45,926 nucleotides of DNA from Thelonectria olida (lineage: Eukaryota > Ascomycota > Sordariomycetes > Hypocreales > Nectriaceae), in NCBI GenBank assembly GCA_020736575.1, contig JAGPYM010000105.1, positions 1-45,926 on the forward strand, given 5' to 3'. Positions 29,887 through 42,737 of this stretch are shown in pieces. The position numbers and the translations under genes were made by a program. Under the pieces are notes generated by a model that was given only the letters and a program-made list of their open reading frames with translations, searched no databases and was not told the DNA's origin. The number at the start of each line of letters is the position of its first letter. The stretch's first letter is position 1.

Positions 29887-31377
29887 ATGGCACAGTTCTT
29901 GCAACCCTTCACGCCACCCTCAACGTCGCTAGGGTCGCCCAGTACAGACATTCGCTGCATCTCATTTCGCCATCCAGCGTACCCTGAATATGCGCCCGAG
30001 TTGTTACATTTAACGGCCGTAGACGGCGAGAACCGAGACGGTATCGACTATCTAACTGCTCTTGTTGCTTGTTGCATTGTTACCGGCAACATGTGGCATA
30101 CTGGTTGGCTAGCAACGAAGGATACTGCAGGAGCCTTTGCACGAGTCGACAGACCTGAGGACGGCATTTTGAGGGGAGACACATATTATTTCCGTCTCGG
30201 GGAGCATGATACAGCATGTGAGTAGGAATATGTCCGTTCGTTTGCGCTATTTCTGATCCCCGTGACTTATCATTCTCGTTCTTAGTCAAATATCCTGTCC
30301 TTCCATCTTTCGATCATTGGCGATTCCCACACGGCGACGTTCCCACACCCTGGTCCGACCTGGCCATTCCTCCTTCGAGCCTGTCTTCGATCGTAAAGCA
30401 AAGAAATGCCGCCATAAGTCGAGATGGTACCTGCCGTATCTCCGGGTACTTTTATGCTACCGAGGTAGCACATATTGTGCCCCGTTCGGCGGGCTCCTGG
30501 TTCGATTCGAACAACATGAAGAGGTAGGCAGATCATCGAAACGACGGAGGCAAACCAGATCATTTTCCCCAATAAGCTACTGACTCCAATCCCCAGGTAT
30601 TGCCGTGTTACATGGGATCCGCAACCGATCGACGATGAAAGAAACTTGCTTCTCCTTCGCAAAGATCTCCATCACCTCTTTGATCAACGACGTTTGACTT
30701 TCGTCGCCAAGCAGGTCGATGACGCTGGCCCTCCGAATCTCGCAACGCACGTCTTGTTAACACAAGGCTCGACCGAGCTCGTCAATCTCTACCAGAACCG
30801 TCTTCCCCAGCCCCTTGTTGGCATCTCGGCGGAACTAATGTTTGCGCGATTTGCGTGGGCTCTGTTTACCGATGAAATATTTCCCTTCTTTGGGGGGATG
30901 CATGAGTATGAAGTGCTCCTTTTCGACCCTGAGACTGGTCAACACTCAACCAAGAGATTACGGGCGCCTGAAATTCGCGGACAGCTCTTCTTGTTCAACA
31001 AATACTCACGCAGTCGCAGCACCAGCCCTCACAAAAGGACTGATGATCAGGTTTCACAAGGCGATGCAAGTGATGAGGTGGATTGCTTGGAAGAGAGGAC
31101 ATGGAGAAGCGACGTCGATGGCCCGTCTGATAATGATTCTGAACCGCGTGGAAGACGGCGGAAACGCACCTACTACCGGCATGAATCTCCTGGCTTCCTC
31201 GGTTCAGCGTCCTCTGCTTCGCGTTCCGCGTCTCACAATCTGCCGGACACGAGCACACAAGGGTCAACTGCCACGGATCCAGGATCGGATGGAGTGGAGT
31301 ATGACGACGAGGATACGGGACGTCCGCGCAAGCGTCGTCATGTTGAAGTAGCAACTGGCATTGCTTTGGAGTCTTGA
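29887..31377 (+). CDS. HNH nuclease-domain protein
   Basis: Three exons, 29887-30217, 30286-30523 and 30597-31377 (introns of 68 and 73 nt, GTGAGT...TTAG and GTAGGC...CCAG), joined in frame to 449 aa. The central HNH module reads CRISGYFYATEVAHIVPRS (Cys160, His173), then DDERNLLLLRKDLHHLFD (Asn206, His215/216). This is the fungal HNH_2-like pattern with a complete His-Asn-His set. The N-terminal 110 residues precede the domain. The C-terminal 110 are acidic/basic low complexity with GRRRKR and GRPRKRRH stretches that could be nuclear signals. No premature stop or frameshift, in contrast to its neighbours. HNH proteins of this type are common in moulds; their role is unknown. Confidence 0.88.
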
Positions 31378-32128
31378 GATTTGATCGAAGAGATGGAAAA
31401 GCAGATGCATTATGACTTTTATGGGCAGGCGTTTGAATAGGAATTCGGTTATATGGATGATTAATAGATAATACCCAGGCCGAGGCGGAACGAGTAATAC
31501 TACTATTTGAGTTTCTTTCTTAGGGATATTATACTTATTTTAAAGTTGTATTATTATATGTAAACTGCTAATAGTAAGGGCATATTTATATTTTTTTTTT
31601 TATTTTAATATAAGGAACTTACTATTATTATTTAAAGCAGTTTTAAAAAAATTCGTAATTAAATATTTTAATAAACTTAAATTAATAAAAGTTAATATTA
31701 TATAATATAACTAGTAACTTTATATTTTAATTAACTTTATATAAATAAATATATTACTTTTTAATTAAAAGAAAAAATATAAATTTACCTTTTTATTTAT
31801 AATTAAAATAGGCTGCCTTTTAACTTTTATAAAAAATTCTCTTTTAATTATAAAAGTTTGTTAATTATAATAATTATATTATAATATATACTTTTTTTTA
31901 TAAAAACTTAAAGCTATTAAATAATAATAATATTATAAAAGCTTATTAAAATAGCTTTTAATATAATACTAATAATTTTATTATAATATTAATTTATTTT
32001 TACACTTTTTTTATATTTAACTCTTTTAAATTTCCCTTACATTTTAACCCTTATATTTACTTACCTATTTAACTTACTTTTTATTTTTAAATTTTTCCTT
32101 TCCTTTTAAATAACTATTTTATAAGAGG
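31378..32128. repeat. AT-rich RIP-like flank
   Basis: GC-balanced to about 31500, then nearly pure A/T. The segment 32020-32110 is the reverse complement of the repeat unit at about 3440-3520 and 6075-6150 (shared core 'ttaaataggcaagtaaatat'), so the two AT deserts contain the same dead family. Confidence 0.65.
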
Positions 32129-32335
32129 GTTATTAATTAGAGTGAGATTAGAAATAGAATAGGTAGGTATTAGTATCTTATAAGATTTTAACTTAGCGGG
32201 CGCTCTACTAGTGCCTGCCGGATCCCCTTTTACCTATTAGGGCTAGGCTAACTAATCTATAAGTTGGCCTGTTTTTTAATTGTAGCTTAAAGCCAGGCCT
32301 ATAATAGGGCTTTTATAGCTTAGCTTTTTATAATT
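32129..32335 (-). repeat. 3' LTR of the Gypsy element
   Basis: Matches 41166-41372 over 207 bp with mostly transition differences. Landmarks: 'gagtgagattagaaatagaa' and 'ctctactagtgcct'. Confidence 0.88.
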
Positions 32336-32337
32336 AT

Positions 32338-32350
32338 CCCTCCCTTTAAA
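32338..32350 (-). promoter_or_regulatory. Polypurine tract
   Basis: On the minus strand TTTAAAGGGAGGG lies directly before the 3' LTR, the expected place for the plus-strand primer of a minus-strand LTR element. Confidence 0.6.
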
Positions 32351-35300
32351 AAGCTTAGCCCCTAAGCTATTATTTCTATTAGTAGTTTATATAGTTACTT
32401 ATTTACTATTATTTAATAGTTATAAATAGCCTTAACTAATTATAGCCTAACTGGTTTACTATTATTTATTTATTTTCTATTTAGTTATATATTATTATAT
32501 ATTACTTTATTTATTATTATAATTATAAAACCCCTCTTTTTATATTATAATTTTTTCTTTTCCTTTTCTTCCTTTTAAACTTATAAGACTTTTAATATAC
32601 TACCTTATTTATTCTTTTTATATTTTTATATTATTATTTTATTTTACTCTCCTTTCTTTTCTTTTTATAATTATATATTATATACTTTTTACTTTTTATT
32701 ATTTTTTTTATATTTCTATTATATCTCTTTTACTTTATTACTTTTCTATCTTCTAGGAGTTTAATACTTAAAATCTTCTATTTAGCCTAGATTATAATAG
32801 TAATATTTTCTTTTAATAGAATAGTATTTTTTATTTTTTTTATATAATTATTATATATAAGGGCAGCTTTATTAAATATATTTTTTTATTTAATAGTATT
32901 TATTATATATTATATACTTTTTTTAATATTAAATATTTTATAATTTATTTCCCTCTTTTTACTACTAATTTATTTTACTTATTATTTTAAATTCTTTTTA
33001 AACTTATCCCTTATACTTACTAGTATTAAAACTACTTTTAAACTATTTACTATTATTTTTCTATTATTTATTCTCCTAACCTTTCTTATAATCCTACTCT
33101 ATTTCTATTTAGGCTCTAATATATATATTATACTATTATTACTATTATATTTATTTAATACTACCTTTCTAATATATTAGCTAACCCTATTAAAACTTTA
33201 TTTTATAATACTACTTTTAATAATATTATAACTTAATATATATTATAAAAGGCTATATTATAATATAAATTAGCTACCCTCTTCTTATAATTATAAGTAT
33301 ATTTATTTTATTATATTATTATTAAATTTTATTTAATATTTCTAATATTACCTTCTTTCTACTTTTATTTTTAATAATTTTAAATAGATTAGTATATTAA
33401 TTAAAACTATATAACTAATATATATTTATAATATTTACCTATTTTAATTCTATTAAACTATTTTCTCTTTTTTTATAATATTAAAACTACCTTACTTAAA
33501 ATATTAATAATAAGGTACTTTTTAATTTAATTTAATATTTTCTTTTTAATATAAGGCTAAGGTTTAAAAGTATTATAATAAGGCTATTTTTATTATTATA
33601 ATTTATTATTTTAATATATATTCTATCTGCTATACTATTACTATTATTATCTAGCTATTTTTATTTCTATTTAATTAGATTCCTACTCCTTTTTATACTA
33701 TTTACCTAATATAAGCAAGTAGTCTCCTCTATTTAAGCTTCTTATTACTTTTATATTTCTATTATTTATAATTCCTTTATTAGGCTACTACTATTAGTAA
33801 GGCTTCTCCTATTATTACTAGCCTTTTATTTACTAGCACTTCTAGCTTTTAAATTAAAATTGCCCTTTTTATTTACCCTATTTTATTATAAAAGGCGCCC
33901 CCTAATAACTAATTTATTAGTATTTCTTTTAGAAAAGAGCAGTTTATTATTACTATTATATAGCTTAATATTAAATTAATTAGTAAGTATTTTTATTTTA
34001 ATTAGCTATTTTACTACTACTATTTAATAGCTATTACTACCTTTTTATAATTATTAGTAGTTAGGTATATTAATAGCCTTATAATAGCTTATAATAAAAT
34101 GCTTTTATATTAGTAGCTACTTATTACTTTTATTAAATAGTTAATTATTTTATTTTTTATATATCTTTTTATTTTATTTATAATAGCTTATTAGCTTTTT
34201 TTTATATTTTTTAAATACTTTTTAAGCTTTTATATATTATATTTAACTAACTAGCTTATTTATTCTATTTAATAGAAATGCTTACTTATAATATTTTTAT
34301 ATATTATAATTTTTTTAATTTTTTACTTATTCTCTTTCTCTTTTAAAATAGAAAGCTTTTTAAAGCCTTATTTTAAATTCCTTTTACTACTTTTATAATT
34401 TAAATAAGCTAATAGGAAATATATTATATATTTATTAGTATTACTCTAGTAAGTATATATAATATATTTAACTTTTAATATATTTTATTATTACTATTTA
34501 AATATATTTAAGCACTAGTTTCTTATATTTAAACTGGAAGTTTTTTATTAATAAGCTAACTATTTAACTAATTTTAAACTTTTATATTTAATACTTTTTA
34601 TTATAATTTCTTACTTAAGCTTTTACTACTTATTATTAGTATTATTTAATATTTACTTATACTTTTTATAATATAATAATATATTCTTTTATACTTACAT
34701 TTTAATTATTATTTATAATATATAATTAACTATTTTAAAATAGTACTTATATAATACTAATATTAGTAATATTTAATTATTTAATAGTAACTATTATTAT
34801 ATATAAAGCTAGCTTTTATAAGCTATATAGCTATTTTTTTAATAACTTTCTAGTATATATATATAAATATTTTTTAATATTTAATATATTCTTTCTATTT
34901 AGCTATCTATTTAAAGTAGTATACTATTAAAAGCTAGCATTTAGTTCTTATTTTTATATTAAATCTATTTAAAATACACTTATAAATAGTTTATTTTAAT
35001 TACTTATAATCCATTTAAACTTTAAACTTATATTTTATATACTTATAAATTAATTATACTAGTTATACTATATTTAATATCTTTTTTATTATAATAAATA
35101 TTATAAATTTTATTATATAATATATAATAGTAAGAATTATATTATATTTTTACTATTTACTTAATCTTATAGTAGCCTTATAATAAAATTTATATTAATT
35201 TTTTAAAATAGATATATAAGTATTAATATAGAGTTAGCTGCTTATATAACTTATACTTTAGTAAGTGCACTTTTTAATATTATTAGTAGTAAGTAGTATA

Positions 35301-36479
35301 GCTTTTAATATTATTACTAATACCTTACTAGTAGAACTTTCTTATAATTAATTCTAGGGTTTTTATTAAGCCTATATATCCTGCCTTTAAGTTATTATAA
35401 TATTATTATAAGATTTTATTATATAATATTTACTAGTTTAGGATTATTAGTTTTTTTAAAAAATAGTATATTATTTATATTATACTAGTAGTATTTTACT
35501 TTTTTATAGTTTATTTTAATTTAATAATTATATTTAATAGAATAGATTATTAGTTTATAATTTTTAATTAATTCTTTTAATATATTTAATAGTTAGGTAA
35601 GAAATACTATTTTACTTTTTATAAGCTTTCTTATTATTTAGTATAAGATATACTATTTTAAAATAATAACTCTAGCTCCTTTTAAGTCCTTTTAGTATTA
35701 TAAATCTATTTATTTTTAAAGAGCCCTTTTTACTATTAGTATAATATCTCTTATAGCCTTTTAAATATATATAATAATTATAAAAATTAATATATTTTAT
35801 ATCCTTAAGTTATAAGGATTCTTTTCTTACTACTAATTTAAAGGTAAGGAAACCTTTTTTAAAAGTAGCTCTATTAGGCTTGCCCTTACTATTTAAATAT
35901 AAGCTTATATAATCTCCTTATATTTTAATTTAGCCTTACTATTTAAGCTAGTAATTTGTTAATATAAGTCTAATAAAAGTTTATTTATTAAATGCAATTT
36001 AGTTATTAATATAAATAATATATTATTATATTTTACTTCCTTTTTTATATAATTAGGTCTTTTTAATAGTCTATTTATAAGGTTTTATTTCCCTAATTAG
36101 TACTTAATATTCAAATTAAATAGTACTAATTAGTATACCTATTTAATAAGCCTTTTATAAAAGTCTTATACTAATAAGTTTATTATACTTTTTAAGCTAT
36201 ATAGTCTATTAGTAGTAAGAACTTTTTTAATAGCCCTATTAAATAGTAATTTTAATACTTTAGACTTTTAATAATAATAAGTAGTTTCTAATAGCTAGTA
36301 TACTATTATTATTTAGTATTTAATAACTTTTTAAACTAGTAGGCAATAGGCTACTATTAGTTTTTATATAATTAAAATAAGATATTTAATAATTTCTTTT
36401 CTAATATATTAGTTTCTATTTTAATAAGTAGTATAAGGTTCTAATAGTATAGGATAGTTATTAAATAGAAAGTGTCTTT

Positions 36480-36960
36480 TAGTTTTTTAAATACTTTTTT
36501 TACTTCTAGTAGCTAGTAAAAATTCCCTAACTTCTTACTATTCTTACTCCCTTTTAATATTAATATTAATAGGCTAGTCTTTTTAAAATAATAGGAAATA
36601 AACTTATAATAGAAGTTATAAAACCTTAGGAATACTTATATATTTTTAAAGCTAAAAGGTAGTAGCTATTTTATAACTACTTATATTTTACTTAGCTTTA
36701 TTTTTATACCTTTTAAGGAAATATAATACTTTAAAAAGTTTACTTTCTATTAGTAAAATATATATTTTAATAATTTTATATATAGCTAGAACTACTTTAG
36801 TTTTTATAATATTTTTCTTATATTTTTTATATATTAGTCTTTTATTTAAAAGTAAATTATAATATTATTTAAATATATAATATAATAGATATTTAGTATT
36901 TTATTTAATATTTAGTAAATATATATTTAAAATATTATAAGTATATTTATTAGTTTAAAA
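36480..36960 (-). pseudogene. Gypsy reverse transcriptase / RNase-H remains
   Basis: One minus-strand frame reads PFKLINILIIF, then YLNNIIIY at 36875-36852. This aligns with the PFGLTNAPATF ... YLDDILIY of Gypsy RT with both catalytic aspartates now Asn (GAT/GAC to AAT, G-to-A). Downstream a second frame reads VFLRFYNFYYKFI (about 36634-36596), the VFLGxxNFYRRFI block between RT and RNase H, and ends FY-stop-LLE where relatives have Trp. Confidence 0.8.
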
Positions 36961-37934
36961 GGTATAATAGTATATTTAAAATATTTATATTTTATATAAA
37001 ATGCTATTTTCTATTAGTCTTTTAGTTTAATTTAAATATAATAGTAAGTATTTTAAATATTAATTTTTAAAATTTATTTTATATTAATTAAATAGTTTAA
37101 TAGGTCTTTTATTAGTAGTAATAAGTATCTGTTTTTTACTATTATAATATTTAATTTCTAGTAGTTTATATATAGTTATAATATACTATCTTTTTTAAAT
37201 ATAAATAGAACTAGTACGCCTGCCTTACTTACTAATAGCTTAATATAACTATTTATTAGGTTTTTATAAATATATTCTTATAAGATCTCTTTTTACTTCT
37301 AGCTTATAAGGTAAATTAGTTTATAAAATGGCTTTTTATTTAAATATAAGTTAATTATATATTTTGCCCCTTTTAATATTAGGAGCTCTTTTACTATTTT
37401 CTTATTAAAAGCCCCTTTTTTAAATATTAATTTTAATAAAAGGACTCTATTTCCTTTTAAAATCTCTTCTCTTAAGGCAGATATTAGGCGCTTATTTAAT
37501 ACTAGTATATTATAAATATAAAAAATATAAGCCTTTTTTCTATTTTTTATAATTTCTCTTACTAGTAATTTTAAATCTATAATTAAAACTAGCTTATAAT
37601 TTTATATTTAAATATATATATTAATTATAATTCCTTTTTTACCTATTAAATTATTTAATAATAGTAAGTCCCTAGTGCCTTTTAAATATAAGTATTTTAT
37701 AAATAGTTATTATAATTTCTATAAGTAACCTTAATAATTTATTAAAAAGAATATTAATTAATATATTTAATTAAGTCCCTTATTAAAATTACTATTAAAA
37801 TTACTATTATTATACAGTTATAAAACATAATAAACACATTACAAATCATAAATCTAACCAAATAACTTTAATCTATTAAACTTACTTATAGACTTATTAG
37901 GCCTTAGGGCTAAAGAATTCTAATATTAACTCTA

Positions 37935-38051
37935 GGCGCCAGCCCCGTCTATCTAGAACCCTAATAATGCCTCCACCCTAGGCACCAATCCATCTATCAA
38001 CCCTAATAACGCCTCCACCCAGGCTCCAGTCCGTCCGTTAACCCTAATAAT
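37935..38051 (-). repeat. C/G-richer tandem repeat inside the Gypsy element, unit about 41-42 bp
   Basis: Units at 37935-37968 (partial), 37969-38010 and 38011-38051, with a decayed fourth to about 38066. Each ends 'ccctaataa(t/c)'. It stands out from the surrounding A/T. It lies upstream of pol on the element's strand, where gag or the 5' leader would be. Confidence 0.7.
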
Positions 38052-40177
38052 GCTATCTGTTAACCCCAATACTAGTAACTATTCCTATTTTTTCGCTAAT
38101 ATAGCTTGTTATTATAATTAGTCATAGGGTTATCCTCTAATTCCGCTACTTTTATTAGTAAATGCAGACTAAATCCAGATTAGCTATTAAATCCATCTCC
38201 CACCAGACGTTTATATTAAAAAAATATCTTTCTTTTAAATTTAAAGGCTATTCTATTACTAGCTTTTCAGCTAACCTTTATAATAAGCATTTCTCTTTTT
38301 AAATCTAGGGAATTATATTATATATATTTAGAAAGAGATTAGAAAAAGTAAAATCTTATAGCTAAAAATTACTAGTATAATCTTTTCCTCCTTTTTAAAC
38401 TTTCTATTCTATTTAATATATATTAAGCCTAGCTTATATATTTAATATCTAATTTTATTATAATCTTTTACTAATATTTAAGCCTAAATAATAGTAACTT
38501 TTATTTAATTATATTAAAGCCTATTCTAATAGGCTTTTATAAGATTACTATTAAAAGGCTAAAAGTGTATTTTATAATTACTTATTAATTATATGCTATT
38601 TTTAATAGCTTTTAGTATTATTATTTATATTTTTAAAGGTATTATTAGAAGGGAAAGGGCAATTTAACTAGGGAAAGAAAAGGCTTTTATTTCTATTCTA
38701 ACTAGTTAAAAGGTAATATATTTATTTTAATAGAGTTAGTTAAGACTGGAAGTTATTATATTATTAAGGCTATATTTAAACCTTATTAATTTAAGTATAT
38801 TAGGATATTAGGCTTAGGTATTAGGCCTTTACTATTATTCTTATTAAAACTTCTATTAGGCTATTTTGATTTCCTTTCTAAGTGGTATAAAATTAACTAT
38901 TAATATTTAATTAAATAATTTTATATCTCTCTAGTAACTAATTAAGTTTAATATTTTTTATTTTTATATAAAAGAGAGTTTTATTTTTTAAATTAAATTT
39001 ATACTAATAAGGTCTATTTAAGCTATAGTATTTATATTTACTTGCATTTCTTTCTCTTAGTTACCTTATAAAGTAATTGCCCTTTTTTAAACTATTTATT
39101 TAATTAATATTACCTTTTATTTTAATATAAGTAGTTTAATATTCCCTTTTATACCTACTTATTTTCTAATAAATTTACCTTTTTTTAAAATATTTAAATT
39201 ATATTAATTTATTTATTTAGCCTTTTTATAAAGTTATTTTCTATTTATTTTATAAACTTTAGTATTTTATAAAATTATATTAAATAGCCCGGCTTATTAT
39301 AATTAAAATAGTTTTAACTATAAAATATTAATATTCCTAGGGAATAACCTTATAATAGCCCTTATATAAAGGGGTACTAATTAAAATATTTTAAAAAGGC
39401 TTACCTTATTAAACTGCTTAAGAACTTTTAATTATATTAGTTTGCTAGCGCTTAAGGTAGTTATCTTTTAATACTTTTTTATCTTTTTAAAAGCTTTAAT
39501 AGGGCGCTTTTTATAAACCCTATTTGCCTAGGGGCCTATTACACTTTTAGCCTTTATTTTACAGCCGCTTACTGCCTTTTATATACTCTTATAATATTTT
39601 AGCTTTATATATTAAGCTTTTTATACTATTTATAGGGATTTATTATATATTAATTTTATTTTTTAAGTTATTTTATAGTTTATAATATAATTAGAAAGCC
39701 CTCTTTTTATCTTTTTTAAAATCTTTTATATTAAATATAATATAAAATATATATTACTTTTTAAAATACTTTATTAGTAAGTAGTTGCCCTAATATAAGC
39801 TTATTAGGCCTTTTATAATTACTTTTTATTTAATTTTAAATTTAAATATTTTTATTAAATAAATTTTAAGAAATTCTCTTATATAGGATTTCCTTTTAAA
39901 TATTATACTATTATATCTATTTTAAATAGCTTAGCTTATTTATTACCTATTTAATTTACTACTCTTTTATATTACTTAATTAGAGCTTATTTATTAAATT
40001 AATAGTTTTAATCTAGTTTTCTATTTCTATTATTATAACCTTATTTATTAAAATCTTATAATTATAACTTAAGGGTTTAATAGTGGGAGCAATACTATAA
40101 CCTAACTCCTAATAGAAGTGACTGCAGAAGGTAAACGTGTGAAAGATAGAGCGATAGAGACCTAGAAGAAAATCAAC

Positions 40178-40211
40178 TCTTATTTGCAATTGGTTGCAAC
40201 TGCAAATAAGA
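40178..40211. repeat. Perfect 11-bp stem hairpin, 12-nt loop
   Basis: TCTTATTTGCA and its exact reverse complement TGCAAATAAGA flank a 12-base loop. It lies in a less AT-rich island (about 40080-40480) near the 5' end of the Gypsy element. Confidence 0.75.
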
Positions 40212-41165
40212 AATAAAATAGGAAAATAGGTAAACCAACTGATTAGAAAGGAATAAGTTAGAAGTATTAAAATAAATTATAAAACTCAGGCAAAAACTTA
40301 ATAAAAACTATAAAGAAGGTATAATATCTGTCTTTAGAGGTTTCTAGCCTCCCCTTTTAAATCCATATGGCTCAATTTGGCAAGAAGCTTAGACTACCTA
40401 ATCCTTATTAACTTCTAATAAAAATCCTCCGTTCTTATTACTGCATTCTCTACTAATAACCCGCCACTACTACCATAAGGGCTTATTATATTTTTTAAGT
40501 AATAGTATTAATTTTATATTATTTTTAGTAAGGTATTATAATAACTTTTAAATAATTACTTATTACTTTTTTTACTATTTTTATATATTTTTATTAGTTT
40601 TTTTTATTTTTATATAATTTATAATAGCACTTCTATTTCTATTTAGGGCTATATTATAATATATAGTATTAAATAGTAGTTTTTTTATAAAATATATATA
40701 TCTTATAATAATAGTTAATTATATAAGTATTAAAAATAGATTAAGATTTTTAAGGAGGGCAAGTGTATATTAAGCTGGCCTTTTATATATGCCTTATATA
40801 AGTTCTCTTTAAGCAGCTTATAGGGGTCTATTTTATTCCAGTTGCTTTTTATATATTTTATACTATTTTATAAGAGCTATTTAATTGCCCTATTTAATAT
40901 AATACCTTTCTAATAGCTTTAGGGGTATACTAGTATTAGGTTTTATATTATAACTAGTTAAATATATTTTATACCTTATAAGTATTTTATTAAAACTAGA
41001 GTTTTTATTACTTTTAAATATAAAATAGTTACTAATTATTCTCCTTATATATATATAAGGTTATTATATTAGTTAGTACTATTTTAATATTAATTTAATT
41101 TATTCTATTTTATTTTAATTTATACTAGTTATTATAAAATATAAAAGTTAAAAAATTATATAAAA

Positions 41166-41372
41166 GTTATTAATTAGAGTGAGATTAGAAATAGAATAGG
41201 TAGGTATTAGTATTTTATAAGATTTTAATTTAGCGAGCGCTCTACTAGTGCCTACTAGATCCCCTTTTACCTGTTAGGGCTAGGTTAATTAATTTATAGG
41301 TTGGCCTATTCTTTAATTATAGCTTGAAGCTGGGCCTGTGGCGGGGCTTCTATAGCTCAGCTTCTTATAATA
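41166..41372 (-). repeat. 5' LTR of the Gypsy element
   Basis: Same 207 bp as 32129-32335, but less mutated, especially near its start on the minus strand ('gaagctgagctatagaag'). Confidence 0.88.
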
Positions 41373-41944
41373 TTAAACTGGAGCTATTATATATATATAA
41401 CTAGTAGTATAAGAACTTATAAGGCGTTCTTACTAAATAAATTTTAAAATAAGTAAAAGTAATATTACTTAATATTATAAGTTTTAAATAGGAATAGTAT
41501 AAGGTATTAGCTAAAAGAGGGGTAATAGTTACTTTAGATCTTATATTAGAACTAATATAATATAATTTAACCTATGTTTAGTTTAATAGTTTAAATTGTA
41601 TAAAAAGCGACCTTAGCTAGCACTAAGTTTTAGTAACTCAGTTTGTAGCTTCGTTTTTTAAATTTAGAGGGTCTATTTGCATTTATTTGCATCTATATAG
41701 ACACGCGGGGTAACTCTTGCTAGATAAGTGCATATTAATCTGGTTTAACTGCATTTTTATAAATTAAACCCCTTTTTACTAGTCAATTTACCCCCCTACC
41801 TAAGGTACGAAGGTTAGGGGATGGTCGATTTTAAGGCCCCCCAAGTCCCTCGTTCTAAAGTATCTTAAGGCATTCCCTGAGCGGCTTTAGCTACGAAGTC
41901 GGGTGTATAATACAGAGGGAGCTGTAACTATCCATGCGGGTTCG
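41373..41944. other. Transition from the AT-rich block to normal composition, no gene
   Basis: AT-rich to about 41580, then mixed. No ORF, tRNA or repeat that I can support. Confidence 0.4.
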
Positions 41945-42117
41945 TGTTAAATACAAGGGTGGTAAGTTAAGATGAGTGATAACCTTAAGATGGAGAAGAA
42001 CAGATAATTGATTAATTTCTCTCTGTCTCCTGGTCTTCTTCCTTCCTCGTCCTTATTATATTTGACGAGGCGAGGCTATGATACTAGACCTGCCGAACCT
42101 GTAATAGATCTTTAACA
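41945..42117 (+). mobile_element. Probable solo LTR (Copia-like), 173 bp
   Basis: Starts TGTTAAA and ends TTTAACA, a 7-bp perfect inverted terminus with TG...CA ends. The flanks share only TCG (41942-41944 and 42118-42120), so the target duplication is short or degraded. A pyrimidine-rich middle ('ctctctgtctcctggtcttc') is usual for fungal LTRs. No internal element sequence is attached. Confidence 0.6.
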
Positions 42118-42737
42118 TCGCTCTGACTCTTGTGGTGCACTCGTGTGACAATCTGGGTAGAGGCATATGTAATAGTTTAATAGTACTGTATAATGCTGAT
42201 ATTTATAAAGTTGACGATGCGGTAGTAGGAGTCTTAGGACCTCTACTCCATCGGCTAAATTTAGGGCCTCTACTCCAACCGCTCCATTACTCCTATTGTC
42301 GGTTCGTAGGTTTCTCGGGGCGTTCTGCTGTGGCAGGCCGCCTGGTCTCTGATGTGGTCCAGATTAACACTGGGTGAGCCGATAACGTCATCGTTTCGTC
42401 AGGTAAAAGTAAGTAGAAAAGGAAGTACGTAGCACATTTGGGCCGTTTGCATGTGGATGCGTAATTAAGCGGAGAGTTGGTGCTGAGCTGAATGTGGCAC
42501 CATTGGCCTAGACGTCCAAGTTTAGTAACCAATCCACAACTGATTTCTCACACCATGCCATCCTCCAGCTTTTTTTAGCCCCCTTTGAGAGTTTGGCCAA
42601 ATTTGCTCAGCTGATGGCCATAGTGTTTCGCTCACCCCGTTCAGGTGCAGTTCTATAAGAAGTTGCATGGACAAAATAAATTTATTGTTCCCAAATGAAA
42701 TGGAAAAAACACCACTCCTCCCCCGTCTCCCGTAACC
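42118..42737. other. Upstream region of the DUF3433-type gene
   Basis: No supported gene. An 81-codon ORF (42132-42377) lacks an upstream context and contains a small direct repeat (gcctctactcca/acctctactcca). The 3' end is the promoter of the next gene. Confidence 0.4.

Larger units (their letters stand above)
32129..41372 (-). mobile_element. Ty3/Gypsy LTR retrotransposon, complete in outline but RIP-inactivated
   Basis: Two direct repeats of 207 bp bound about 8.8 kb of AT-rich sequence. On the minus strand the order is 5' LTR (41372-41166), gag/pol region, polypurine tract (about 32350-32338), 3' LTR (32335-32129). Reverse-transcriptase remains lie at 36960-36850 and the RNase-H connection at about 36640-36480. 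The element differs from a coding element almost only by C-to-T and G-to-A changes, leaving stops in every frame. Islands with more C/G remain near 37930-38100 and 40080-40480. The total length of about 9.2 kb is long for a Gypsy element, so other repeats may be nested inside. Confidence 0.82.

Noticed and set aside
37935..38066. CRISPR-like or telomere-like array
   Set aside because: Only about three degenerate units with no unique spacers. 'ccctaa' occurs once per 41-bp unit and not as a telomeric hexamer run.
41166..41372. Relation between the Gypsy LTR and the 141-bp solo LTR family
   Set aside because: Both contain 'gctgagc'-type starts, but beyond that the sequences do not align, so they are different families.
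42132..42377. 81-codon ORF upstream of the membrane protein
   Set aside because: No domain and low-complexity direct repeat; treated as promoter region.
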